The notes under the pieces are model-generated. The model searched no databases and was not told where the DNA came from. It saw only the letters and a list, made by a program, of their open reading frames with translations. From Blattamonas nauphoetae (lineage: Eukaryota; Preaxostyla; Oxymonadida): a stretch of 64,000 nt of DNA. A program made the position numbers and the translations under genes. The stretch is taken from NCBI GenBank assembly GCA_033064195.1, contig JARBJD010000144.1:62001-126000 (forward strand), read 5' to 3'. This document shows, piece after piece, positions 1 through 10,974 of the stretch; within the stretch, counting starts at the first letter, position 1, and every line of letters begins with the position of its first letter.

Positions 1-640
1 GATTAGAGCGGCAATTCCATCGTCAGAGATTCCATTTTCCGAGAGATCGAGAGAATGGAGATTGAGACTAAATGACGATGATGTCGACGAAATTTTGAAA
101 ATATTCGCTAGCTCATAAATGCCTTCGTCGCCTAGTTGACATCGGCGGAGTGAAAGTACTTTTAAGTGCGAGAGAGGGATGAGTGACATTGATGGAGCTT
201 TTTGTAGTGAATCGAGCAAAAGGGACATTGAATATGGATTAAGTGGGTTGTATGACACATTTAATTTCTCTAGTGGTGCTTTAGTACGATCTATGCAAAG
301 TGAATACGAGAAAACCGAGAGAAAAACCTTTCTGGAAGCCTAATAGTGTGGTAAGTGTTTTCTCGGACAATTTATTGTGAGAAACATCAAGCTTCGATAT
401 GTGTGCTCCGATATTGAGAGGTTTAGAGATATTTATGATGTCCTTGATTGTCTGAGAGTGTGAGAAAATGTTGATGACAAACCAATTCAGGGTCATGCCA
501 GGACAGGTCACAATTTCGTTGAGTTGGATCTTTCAGAACTAAAACAAACTCAAGAACAGCGTCGGTTTTGGTGGATGCACAAGACTGGAGATAAACTCTT
601 ACTGAATTTGAATCCGCAGAAAGCTCTCTCTAGAAGACAT
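1..640 (-). CDS. Leucine-rich-repeat protein, partial (3' part lies beyond the left edge)
   Basis: Reading the minus strand gives leucine-rich repeats of the ribonuclease-inhibitor style: KLDVSHNKLSEKTL, then LEKLNVSYNPLNPYS, LKVLSLRRCQLGDEGIYEL and LHSLDLSENGISDDGIAAL at the window edge. Two exons are clear. A 37-nt intron (291-327, GT-AG, phase 1) joins ...GFQK to DRTKAPLEKL in frame. Upstream of about 530 the gene structure is less sure; an ATG at 638-640 (MSSRESFLRIQ) followed by a GTAAGAG donor could be the first exon, but I could not make the splice phase fit. LRR proteins of this kind bind other proteins; no other domain is visible, so the role is unknown. The real end is outside the window. 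Confidence 0.65.
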
Positions 641-776
641 TAGAGAGAAGAAAAGTGATGAAATTTGTTGTGAAAGATCATGAAAGTACATAAACACAAA
701 CCGAATCATCACTACTTCGCGCAGTTTGAGACATAGAGTGTGATCATCCCCTCACAAAAGCTGAAGTTCATCGTCC

Positions 777-1383
777 ATGGATTTACTACGCGAATACGAA
801 AAACAGCTCGAAGAATATGAAAGGACTGGTATTCCAAATGAAGCAGTTATAGAAACCAGTGTTATTCTGAAAAGTAAAGGACAAGAATTGAAAGAAAAGC
901 AAAGGACTTATGAACCACCAGAATTTGTCCACCAACAGCACGGATCAAGTGCTGGCGCTGACTCAAAACAATTTCATATCTATCGTAGACTTCGTAACAA
1001 GGAAGAGTCCCGAGTTAACCAGATGGTTGAGATCGAAAAAGAGGTTTTCATCTTTACCTTCCACTATTCTTACCTTTGCTTTTTGTTCATGTAGGAAGAA
1101 GAAAATCGGATATTTGCCGAGAAAAGAATGCATTCTGAGAAAGAAATTAAAGAAAAACAAGTATTCTCTTACTGGTTTTTTGATCGTCTCGTATTCGTCT
1201 TCTTTCTCTGTTTAGACGAAAAAAGCAGCAAAAAGACAGAAAAGAAAAGAAAGACAACGCTTAGCTAAAGAAAAAGAGAAGCTATTGAAAGATTCAAAGA
1301 ATACACCAGATGGAAAACCGACAGAAGGAAATGCTGTTCCACTCTTCCCCGATGATGATTCTACATCCTCAGAAAACGATTGA
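777..1383 (+). CDS. PRKRIP1: PRKRIP1-like spliceosome-associated protein (DUF1168)
   Basis: Three exons (777-1043, 1095-1160, 1216-1383) with 51- and 55-nt introns, both phase 0, ending at TGA. The family signature is in exon 1: PPEFV followed by GSSAGADSKQFHIYRRLRNKE, which matches the GSSAG...FHVYR core of human PRKRIP1. Exons 2 and 3 give a Lys/Arg-rich helix (KKAAKRQKRKERQRLAKEKEK) and an acidic tail ending SSEND, the usual family layout. PRKRIP1 is a long-helix component of the catalytically activated (C/C*) spliceosome; nuclear location is inferred. Length is about 168 residues, typical. Without splicing the frame closes inside the first intron, so the intron model decides the protein. 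Confidence 0.85.
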
Positions 1384-1549
1384 TTCTCCTCCTTTTCTTC
1401 ATTCTGTTGTATTCTTCTGCTCTTTCTTTCACCCGTTCTTCATTTAACTTCATTTCATCAAATTGAAAATTGTGCAATCTGTTTCCACAGTAAATAAAGA
1501 GAAATGAAGACAATAATGAAGAAGAAAGGAAGTAACATCAAGCGGGAGG

Positions 1550-4072
1550 TCAGTCTCGCCAGGACGTGGCTTGCTCTGACCGAAGTAGTTGCGAGTACAG
1601 GTCTGTCATTGCTCGGAGGGTCCCTTCGTCGACATCAACCTCCGAACTCCGCTCAGACTCGCGGATGGTCTCCATTCCACCGTGCATCGCATCCCCGTCG
1701 CTATGAGATTGCTCGACAAGGATTTGGTTGGGCCTGGTGTCCGACACGTCGATGCTGAGTTGAGAGGGGTTGATGTTGGAAGGGATGAAGGACGGCATCG
1801 AGATGGAATACGAGAACGAGGCCGAGGAGTTGCTTGGCGGCTGAGCGGAGGAGGATTCGATGCTCGACGGGAGTTGGTCTGGCTGGCGGTGAATGGAGAG
1901 GCTCGAAATGGACGACTTTGTGGATGAGTGAAGTGAACCCGACGACGCGTGGATTGTGTGCACCTCGGCCGCTTCCAGCTCGCCGTCGATGTTCGATGCG
2001 GACGAGTGGCGGAGGTTGGATGGGACAACAAAGGACTCCACGGATTGGCTGTCGCTGATGCTGCTCGGCTCGATTTGGTCGGCCCACGTGACCCGTCTCC
2101 GCTTTGGATCGTCCGCCCTTCTTCTTTTCTGTTCCTGCTCCTCCCTCCACTGCTGCTCTCTCATCTGCTCGTCCTTCCTTCTTCGCTCAGCTTCGCGCTC
2201 TCCTTCTTCCTGCACACGCCGGCGCTGGTCTTCTTCGGCTTGACGACGTGCTCGGTCTTGTTCGGCTTGGCGTTGGGCTTCTTCCTGCCTTCTCCATTGC
2301 TCTTCCTGTTCTTGCCGTCGTTCCATTTCCCTCCTTTTCTCCATCTCTCTTCTCCTCTCCTCTTCTTTCCGTCGTGCTTCATTCTGTTTCCTCTCCTCCT
2401 CTTCCCTCATTCGCTCTTCATTCATTCTCCTCTCCTCTTCCTCCCTCAGTCGTGCTTCGTCCCTTCTCCTCTCTTCCTCCCTCCGTCGTGCTTCGTCCCT
2501 TCTCCTCTCTTCCTCTTTCCGAGTCTCTTCCTCCCTCCTTTTCTCTTCCAGAAGGCGTCGTATTTCCGCTCGCTCTTCTTCTTCGCGTGCTCTCTTCCGA
2601 GCTTCCTCTTCGTCCCTCTCCTGTTGAAGCCGTTGCCTTTCTTCTTCCTCTTGACGCTTCTTCTCATTTTCCAGAAACAGCCTGAGCTCCTCGTCTTCCT
2701 CTCGTCTTCGCCTTTCTTCTTCCTTCCTCTGTCTGATTGCTTCCTTCTTCTTCCTTTTCTCTTCCTCCCTTCTGTTCCGTTCTTCTTTTTCTCCCTTCTT
2801 TCTCTGTTTGTCCTCGCCCTGCATCAGAAGTGCCTCAAACGCTTCTTCTTTCTCTGCTTCTCGAACCACACTGGCCTTCCCGTTGAAAAGGTCGGTTGTG
2901 GTTGGCGTGTGGACAGGCACGTAGAAGTTGTGTGTGAGCTGTTCGCGTTCGTCGGGACACTTCAGCATCTCCAGCTCGTCCAGGTTCCCCTTCATCATCC
3001 GCGCCTTTTCCTTGTTCAGGCGCCGCCTCTTCTCCTCCTCGAGGATGGCCTCCAGCTTCTGTGCCTCGTAATGGTCGTCCTGCACACGCTTTGCTTCTGC
3101 TCCTCTCGCCCACCGTTCAGCGAGGCGCCTCTCCTCCTCAGCGAGCTTCTTCTCTTTCTTCTCAATCATCTCGGCCTCAAACTCGGACGCGGACGAGAGC
3201 GGCTTCACATCTGGAGCGTCGGACTGCTTCTTGCGGGCAATCTCGGCCACACCAACACCGAGAGAGGACGCTGTGTGGAAGTATGTTGTTGTGAAGTTGA
3301 TTGGTGTTCGCTGTGAGCCGTGTGCCTTTGCAGAGAGGGAGATGACACCCTCGTCTCCGTGCTGCTGAGTGGGGGCAAACACGGGGGAGAGCTCCGGAGC
3401 CTTCACACTTCGTTTGTACCTTGAAACGACTTGTTGAGATCGAGATCTGAAAGAAATCTGTTGAAAATGACTCAAACTTCTCCTGATTCCGAATGGCGTC
3501 ACGGCGTTCTTTTTCTTGTTGAGTTCTGAATCGATCTCGATTTTCTTTATCTCTTTCCTGATGGATATGATATATTCAGGAAAACAAACCAGCTCCAAAG
3601 CTGTAAGAAATCTGTATTTCATCACGTCATCTGGAATCTCCTTTGATATCGTGAATATGAGAAGAAAACAGACAATTGGAGTTTTCTTGGAATACTCATC
3701 AGAATAACGCATGGCAAGTTCATGTGATGTGATTTCATCATTAAATTTCTTCCTTGCAAGTTGTTCCTGTTGTTGACGCTTCTGATTCTCTGCTTCCTGT
3801 TGAGCTTTCTGATATCGTTATTAGTGGCATCGAAAAACGACACAATAATATGTTTCCAGATTACTCAAATGAACAAAAATCAAACAAGAGCACGTTCCTG
3901 TTCCAATCTTTGTCGTTGGATCTTCCTTTGTTGTTGTGTCTTCGCCTGAGCGCGAGTGAATTCGTTGATCCGGTCCTTCGCCTGAAGATGGAATATTCTC
4001 TCATAAATTCGAAAATCATACAACTGCCTGCCGAAGTGCTTTCTGTGCTACCTTTGGATCAACAAAAGACAT
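1550..4072 (-). CDS. Large charged coiled-coil protein, function unknown
   Basis: The main exon (about 1550-3712 and some way upstream) encodes a long uninterrupted Glu/Arg-rich helix of trichohyalin type with repeated EEERRR, RRREEERRRDEAR-like units, then RRRVTWADQIEP and a Ser-rich tail of about 150 residues. Upstream exons add more heptad-like sequence: LYDFRIYERIFHLQAKDRI, then ERAL spliced (donor GTTTGA, phase 0) to KAQQEAENQKRQQQEQLARK. The likely start is ATG at 4070-4072 (MSFVDPK), joined by a 28-nt GT-AG intron. The piece around 3560-3712 is weaker as coding sequence and may hide another intron. Charged single helices like this occur in cytoskeletal and flagellar proteins, but no family is recognisable. 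Convergent with the PRKRIP1 gene, about 170 bp apart. Confidence 0.7.
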
Positions 4073-4323
4073 CGTGAACGTGAAGAACGACGAATCAAAA
4101 ATAAAAGTGACGGGGCAAGATCTGAGGAAAAAATCTACAAATTGCGTATAGTTGACTGAAATCATCAAATAACTGCAAAATACAATGAAGAACGAGTACA
4201 ACAGCACTTGGACTCAGTTATCAGGAATGATTGCGTGTGTAAAGGTTCAAGATTCGGCACTTGGAAGATGAAGGCAAGAAAAGACATACTCTTCATTGAG
4301 AAACGAAAGAAGTACACGAAGAC

Positions 4324-6128
4324 TCATTTCCTTTTGTTTCCATCCAAGGTCGTGGAAGGTTGCTGCAGAGATGAGAAGAAAGAGGGCACACATCCGCCGA
4401 TTGTGTCTGCCAGCTGCTCTGTCCGCTTCATCCCAAGTTCGTCTGCTGTGTCGAACACGGTCTCTGTGTGGATGATATGCGTTCCATTTGCGGTTCGTCG
4501 TTGACTTGGCAGTGTCCTGCTGGCGACCGGCTGCTTCCGTCTCTTCTGTTTGGGCTGAGGTTTCTGTGAGCTGTGCTCGTGCTGCTCAAGAAACTCGTCG
4601 GTGGTGACTGCCAATCCACGCTCGATGTGTTTGACCGTGCGGAGGGGAGACGGCGTGCTCTGCTGCCTGTTCTTTGGCACGGCTGGCTTGCGGAAGCGAT
4701 GGTAGACGAGATCAGAGCGGTCGGGGATGGCAGGCGAGAGTGTCTGGGACTTCGAAGTGTGGTCGAGTGAGGGGAGGCGAGGATGGTCTGACGGGAGGGT
4801 GCGAGTGTGTGTGGGAGGAGAGAGCTCTTCCTGCTCGCCGAGAGGGAGTGACATGAGGGTGGTGTCGATGGACTGGTTGGGTGTGGTGGTGGGGCGGGAC
4901 GACGTGTGGGAGAGGAGGGGAGGAGTCTCGCTTCGTGGGGCACGCTGAACACGAGACAGTTCCTCCCGATGGACAGCCTTCTGCTGTTCCTCAGCGAGGA
5001 CTTGAAGGCGATCGAGCTCGATCTTGTGCGAGATGATGGCGAGCGTGTCGACAACGAACTGTTTTGCGGCGTGGTGCTCGTCGAGGATCTCCTGCGCGAC
5101 AGACTTCAGCACTTTCGACTCGGCATGCTTCAGCTGGTGAATGTGTCGCAGTGTCTCGCATTCTTTCCGCTCAACGTTCACTTTGCTTTCTGAGAAGATG
5201 CGAGAGAACAGACAACACACCGATTTTGTGGAGATACGACCGATGCTTGATCAAATTGCGAGCTTTGATGTCTTCGATGGATTGTTGAAGGTCGGAGATC
5301 CTGAGATGAAGGTCGTCGATCTGAGAGTGTGAAAAAGGAGAGAGATACATCCTTCGTCGTTTTATCGTTCAATTTGCGGTATACTTGGTCGTTTGAATCT
5401 TCAATGGAGCACTAGAGTACATACAAGAGAGTCAAATACATCACAAAGAGGAGAAATACAGTTCTGACAGCTGCTTGGAGTGATGAACTTAGAGCTACGT
5501 TTTCTTTCGTCAATTCGCTGCAAATCTGATTCAAACGAAGTAATTCAACATGTAAATCCGCATTATCTGTGATTAGTTCCCTGGAAACAGTGTTTAGCTT
5601 GTTTTTAGCGTCCTGCATTGAGTTTTCTTCGACTGTTCTAATTTGATCACGAATTTGCTCTGCCAATGTATTCTCTTCTTCCATATGAGCTACTTTCAGT
5701 CTTTCAATCTCTTCATCGTTTTCATGTTTCAATTCTGCGTAAGCTTCTCGAGCTTTTTCAACTTCTTCGGTCAATGTGGCATTTTCTTTGGAAATACGCA
5801 AAAATCTTCGAATATTTCGTGCTTGTTCACGAATTGTGAGTTCTTTCTCGGCAATTTGCGTCTGTAAAGCCGCTATACTTGTTGTGAACTTTTCAAGCTC
5901 CGGGTTTTCTGGTTTATCCTGAACCTGCTCGTAACGTTTTATTTCTTCGTCTAAAATATCAATTGCTGCATTTATTTCTTTGAGACGGTTCTGTAAGAAT
6001 GCAACAGTTTCCACTTTGTCCTGTGTAATCCTGTCATTTTGGAGTTCATATCCATGGATTGCCTGAGTTAATTCATCATAACGAGAGACTAAATCGGTAT
6101 ATTGTGGAGAGCTAGTATCTTCGCTCAT
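4324..6128 (-). CDS. CFAP157-like coiled-coil protein (probable basal-body/axoneme protein)
   Basis: At least four exons. Exon 1 (from ATG 6126-6128) gives a coiled coil: SRYDELTQAIHGYELQND, DKVETVAFLQNRLKEINAAI, then a region rich in Glu/Lys with ELITDNADLHVELLRLNQ and ELTKENVAL. The order (short helix, VAFLxxRL segment, long helix, ENxxL segments) resembles CFAP157/DUF4515 ciliary proteins. It splices by GT-AG introns (48 nt after QAAVRT; 28 nt after NDKTTKD; 31 nt after YLHKI, phase 1) into ESKVNVERKECETLRHIHQL and a low-complexity Ser/Thr/Pro tail ending KRK at 4324. Animal CFAP157 is needed for sperm flagella. The family call rests on pattern, not a full alignment; a generic coiled coil is the alternative. 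Confidence 0.55.
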
Positions 6129-6228
6129 TTAGCTAGAATGATTAGAGATTGATGATGGATGGAGGAGTCCAACAGAATTCCCTTAACAAAATAAACTCCT
6201 CCTCCTAACTCCTCTTCAAATAGACTTC

Positions 6229-7211
6229 ATGACACAGACTCCAGCAATTCAACGTGTTTCCGCGATTATAAATCCATTCATTGAGACTCATTCCGACTTA
6301 TCATTCATTCTTGTCTTTCTGAGCGAAAAACTATTCGCGGAGGCGCAGTCCTTTCCTCTCAAAGTTTCTCAAAAGCCGAACATAGTATCAAGATGGGTTT
6401 GGGATAACGGAGATGTTGATGGTCATTTATCGTCATCCCCCTCCATCCTATCGCAATTAACAGAGGAAACTTTCACTGAACACTCTTTGATTTTTGTTGG
6501 TGATACATCTCTTCAAGAGCAGACGTGTCTTTCATTATGTGCTTGGAAGAGCAAGGTGTTTTGTCTTTATTTTTTTCTGATGGTTATTTTGAATCTGTCC
6601 CTCCAGTCATCATTCATTCTCTCGTCACAATCAAATGAAGTTATTCCAATGAATCCCATAAAATTAATCAGTCAACAGTATTCCCGTATCAACACACTCA
6701 ACAAATCAAGAAATATTGCGTTTGTACTAACAGGAGAACCACGTATCGTCGCCTTGATTTCTCATCTTGATTTCCTTCATATTCAAACAGAATATCTTGA
6801 TCTCTGTCGGAAGCTGAGGAACTATTCTAATCATTTATTCAAATTAATCGCCAAAGAGACTCAATCAGAAGATGTCCCTTATATTTCAATCATCGCGTGT
6901 CAGACTCCACTCACGCCGTTAATCCTTGACAACCACCTCTCAATTGACGCAGTTGTATGATGTTTCGAACACTCCATCTTGTTTAGGTTCAATTTGATTC
7001 GCCTTCGCGATTCTTTCCAGAATCTATGGATCGAAATCCAAGGTTGATCTCGACGCCTTCTGAATGGTTAGATTCTCTCAAACAACGTTGGACTGACTGT
7101 TTCGGAGAGGGTAATGAAGATTCACCAATGGAATCGTTTTCTCACCCCTTGCTTGTGACCATGGATGGCAATTACCGCTTGCATCTTCGTAATTGCTTTA
7201 TTCCTGAATAA
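6229..7211 (+). CDS. Unrecognised protein, three exons
   Basis: ATG at 6229 begins MTQTPAIQRVSAIINPFIE. Two short introns are supported: 6556-6606 (51 nt; open and a multiple of three, so retention would add 17 residues without a stop) and 6955-6986 (32 nt, phase 0), which joins SIDAV to VQFDSPSRFFPE. The protein of about 290 residues looks like a folded alpha/beta domain with hydrophobic strands (SLIFVGD, NIAFVLTGEP) and no low complexity; it ends LHLRNCFIPE. I do not recognise a family and see no signal peptide or membrane segment. It starts about 100 bp from the oppositely oriented CFAP157-like gene, so the two may share a promoter region, and ends just upstream of GCN20 on the same strand. 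Confidence 0.65.
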
Positions 7212-7305
7212 CGAGTCACTTCTTCACGATACTTTGTTGAAGTGTTTCGTGAATGCATTTTTTTGAACGATATATCGAGAAATAGATGCCTCTCACGATC
7301 TTCCC

Positions 7306-9793
7306 ATGATTGTCATTCTCATGATCGCAGATCCAGAACTCCTCAGAAAGGAGGTTGATGACTTCCTTGAGGGGTACATGGGAACTGAAACCTTTGGTGA
7401 TCTGTCAGATCTTGCAACCAATTTCATTTATCAGTTCGTCGAATCAGGATTGTGCACCGACGATGAAGCAGCCTATGAACAGGTATCTTTCCCTTTTAAT
7501 CTCACTAAACATCTTAAATCCTTCGATATTACTCATTTTCATGCAATGTATCTCTCATCTCCATGTTTTTTCTCTATTAAAGCTAGGACGCATCCTCCCA
7601 TCTTGGGGAATCTGCGCCGAAAGCGAATCAAGATTCGTCTGTTCACGGATTGGCGATATTGCATCGAAACATAACATTCATCAAGAAATGAGAGAAAAGA
7701 GCGACGCGATGTTGCGTGCTCAACGAGAGAAGCTTGGAGGAATCAAGAGTCTACTGTCCCAAAAATCCGGTGAGAGCTACCTCCGATCAGTCACAACCAA
7801 CAAACAGCATGGCCCGCGTCAGCTCAAAGCTAAGGGCATTGGCAAAGGAACCACTGGGCCAGATCCTGATGAAGAGAAGTTCCAGGACCCCAATCAAGTC
7901 CACCGCCTCACGTATCTTCCCGATCTCCACGAAGTTACCATTACCAAGCCGCAACATGCTGATAGGTCCACGAAGGATGAGATTCGCATGAGTGATTTCA
8001 GCATGGCCTTCGCTGGGAAGCCTCTCCTCGACAACGCCAATCTCCACCTCATCCGCGGCCACCGCTACGGTCTTGTGGGTCGGAACGGTGTGGGAAAGTC
8101 CACGCTTCTCCGACACATTGCCCGTGGCTCGTTCGAGCTTGCCAACAACCCCGACATCCTCTTCATCGAACAGGAGGTCCCCGGCAACGATGCCTCTCCG
8201 CTCGAATGGGTGCTCGCTGCTGACGTGCGCCGTGCGGAGATGCTGCGCGAAGAAGAGCGCCTGCTGAGTCTGATTGAGTCCACCCCAATCGCCGCAGAGG
8301 GAGACGCCACAGACGCGCAAGCCCTGCAGCGCATCAAAGACGAGGCCATTCCCGAAGACGACAAGGACGCCAACCTCGCCCAGCAAGCCGCTGCCTCGAA
8401 GCGCTTCCCAGGAAAGGTGAAGCAGTCCACGACACTCGCAGCTGCCATCAGCTCGGCCGCTGCACAGACGAAGAGTGCGGACAGAGACAAGGACTACCAG
8501 CTGGAGCTGCAGGACTTGTACGAGCAGATGAGTGTGATGCAGTTCGACTCGTTTGAGTCGCGTGCCAAGCTGATCTTGCACGGTCTTGGCTTCAGCGACA
8601 CCGACATGAACCTCTCGTCGAAGCTGTTCAGTGGAGGATGGCGTATGCGCATTTCACTCGCTCGTGCTCTCTTCCGCGAGCCGATGTTCCTCTTCCTCGA
8701 TGAGCCGACCAACCATCTCGACCTGCCCGGTGCGCTCTTCCTCGAGCAGTATCTGAAGAACTACCAGCACGGGCTGATCATCGTGTCGCACGACCGATAC
8801 TTCCTCAACCGCGTGTGCACCGACATTGTCTTCTTCAACAACCTCAAACTGACGCAGTTCCGCGGGGACTACGACACCTTCGAGACCACCCGCAACGAGC
8901 AGTACCGCAACCAACTGCGAGCGTGGGAGAAGCAGCAGGCAGAGATCGCCCAGATCCAGCGCTTCATCGACTTCAACATTGCAAAGAACGAGAAGCACGC
9001 CAACGCCGCACAAAGCAGGCAGAAGCTGCTGGACAAGATCGAGCGTGTGGAGAAGCCGGCAGAGAACTCGTACAACGTCACCTTCCGCTTCCCCGAGCTC
9101 GGCTCGAACATCAAGTCGCCCTTCATGACCCTCGACAAGGTGTACTTTGCGTACGTCCCCGGAAAGACGATTCTGGCGAACGTGTCGATGACGATTGGAC
9201 TGAACTCGCGCATTGCTCTGATCGGGCAGAACGGGGCAGGAAAGTCGACGCTCCTCAAGCTGATGGACAAGTCCCTCGGACCCGGCGATGGAGATGTTTG
9301 GGTCAGACCGTCGCTGACTCTCGTCCGGTTCTCGCAGCACGCTGTGGACGAAATGCCGGGCAACTACGACCCTCTCACGCTGCTCACCAACTCTGTCGCC
9401 ATGCTGAAGGAGTTCCAGCCGCCGAAGGGACAGGAGAAGATCCGAGCTCATCTGGGCTCGTTTGGTATCACTGGCCCGATGGCCACGCAGCTGATCGGAA
9501 AGATGTCTGGAGGAGAGCGCATGCGTGTCGCCCTTGCCCACATGACCCTCAACCGCCGCCCACATCTCCTGCTTCTCGATGAGCCGACCAACCATCTCGA
9601 TCTTGAAGCACGTGAGGCTCTCGCAAAGGCCCTCTCGTCTTTCCAAGGAGCAGTTGTGATGGTTACTCATGACCAAAACCTCATTACTCAGGCCTGCAAC
9701 GAAATTTGGGTCGTTGAAGAGCAAAAGGCCATACGGTACATGGGATCATTTGATCAGTACAAGAAGCAGTTGATGAAGAAACTTGGCTTGTAA
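7306..9793 (+). CDS. GCN20: ABC-F ATPase, ABCF3/GCN20-type
   Basis: Two exons joined by a 100-nt GT-AG intron (7483-7582, phase 0; AAYEQ to LGRILPSW). An N-terminal helical domain of about 200 residues precedes two ATPase domains, the ABCF3/Gcn20 layout, with no membrane segments. Domain 1 has Walker A GRNGVGKST, signature FSGGWRMRI and Walker B LFLDEPTNHLD; domain 2 has GQNGAGKST, MSGGERMRV and LLLDEPTNHLD; both switch histidines (SHD, THD) are present. Between the domains lies the ABC-F linker (RNEQYRNQLRAWEKQQAEI). Gcn20 works with Gcn1 on ribosomes to activate the kinase Gcn2 in amino-acid starvation. An insertion of about 70 residues with Ala/Asp-rich sequence lies in domain 1 before the signature. 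The first ATG (7306 or a tiny upstream exon near 7288) is unsettled. Confidence 0.9.
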
Positions 9794-9897
9794 ACCGCTT
9801 ATGCCTCCTTATTTCATTTCGCAAACAAGGAATCCATGAAATTTTTCTTAGAATCAACAAAACACACATAATTATCACGATAATGGCATTGAAAGAA

Positions 9898-10016
9898 GAG
9901 ATGAAGAAATATTGAGTATAATATCCGTGAATTGTTGTAATATCAAGCAATAATGACGCAATTATGAATGAAAACTGTTGTTTAATTGATAGAATCGATC
10001 AACCCCTTGTTACTCC
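9898..10016. repeat. Left inverted terminal repeat of the DIRS-type element
   Basis: This 119-bp stretch (starting gagatgaagaaatattg and ending ccccttgttactcc) is the exact reverse complement of 16457-16574/5 by eye. About 23 bp of unique outer sequence lies to its left, which is echoed only in the internal complementary region. Confidence 0.9.
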
Positions 10017-10100
10017 GTTGGGAGTTGAAAGAAGAGATGAAGTGATTATGTTTGTCTTCTTCTGCCTTTCTTTTTGGTTCCTGTGGTGGGTGGTGGGACT

Positions 10101-10195
10101 AATATTTCTTCATCTCTTCTTTCAATGCCATTATCGTGATCACTCTTCAGTGATCTCCGATTAATGGCCATCTCATTCAGAGATGAAGAAATATT
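10101..10195. repeat. Internal complementary region of the DIRS-type element
   Basis: The first about 40 bp are the reverse complement of the left outer end (9875-9913) and the rest is the reverse complement of the right outer end (16559-16615), joined at ttatcgtgat|cactcttc. This is the sequence expected to guide circle formation in DIRS elements. It overlaps the 3' end of the recombinase reading frame. One or two bases differ from the terminal copies. Confidence 0.88.
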
Positions 10196-10709
10196 GAGTG
10201 CGTTGGGAGATTGGATTTGTTTCACATAGTGTTTCCTCATGACTCCAGATGTTGTGCTGAGCCGCGCTGCCCTTGCTACGTCGTCTTCGCCCCATCCTCT
10301 GTCAATCCGTTTCGAAATTCCTGCATGTTTGAGCGTATACGGCTTATACTGGTCTGTATCAATACCAGCTCTCCTCATGATCACGCCGGCCATCCTTGCT
10401 AAGTCTCCCCCGCTTCTCTCTTCTCCGTCTGATGAGCAGAGAAGCTGGCAATTGGGAGCGGTGGACTGCCTCCTGTCCAACTCGCCAAGCCAACTAGAGA
10501 GACGATTCCCTTCACTGAGACCATCCTGTCTGAGAGTTACCTTTTCCGGTTCGTCCCCTGTTTTCAACTTGGTTAGAAATGAGACGGTTGTTTCGTCAGA
10601 GATGGTGATCGATTCCCGTCTGATCCTCGCTGCCTCTGTAAATCTGATCGCATGATGCAGAACCAGAATGATAGTCATACAGCTCGACTAGTTCTGAAAT
10701 GCATTTTAA

Positions 10710-10890
10710 TTTTTCAGAAATAGATTTTAATTATTCAGAAATGAACATAATTGTTCAGAAATGTACTTTAATTTTTCAGAAATGAACATAATTGTTCAGA
10801 AATGAACAGAGATTGTTCAGAAATGAACAGTGATTCTTCCCAAATGAACAGTGATTTTTCTGAAATGAATACTAATTTTTCATAAATGAA
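10710..10890. repeat. Left subterminal repeat array of the nested transposon
   Basis: About eight loose tandem copies of a 21-24 bp unit, core TTCAGAAATGAACA followed by an AT-rich spacer (TAATTG, GTGATT). A matching array in inverted orientation lies at 12690-12870. Such arrays are typical transposase-binding sites. Confidence 0.8.
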
Positions 10891-10974
10891 GGATCAAAAT
10901 GAGTTGTCCAGATGCAATTTAGAAGCTATATTCAGGCTTCTGAAAAATGAAAAAAGGTTGATCGGACCCTTAAA

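Noticed and set aside
1949-3316. A 455-residue plus-strand frame rich in Leu/Phe/Ser
   Set aside because: It is the antisense of the Glu/Arg-rich coiled coil on the minus strand; GAG/GAA-rich codons read backwards give Leu/Phe/Ser. No homology and no start context.
8654-9724. A 356-residue minus-strand frame inside GCN20, plus a 255-residue plus-strand frame
   Set aside because: Both are shadows of the ABC-F coding sequence, which has every expected motif in its own frame.
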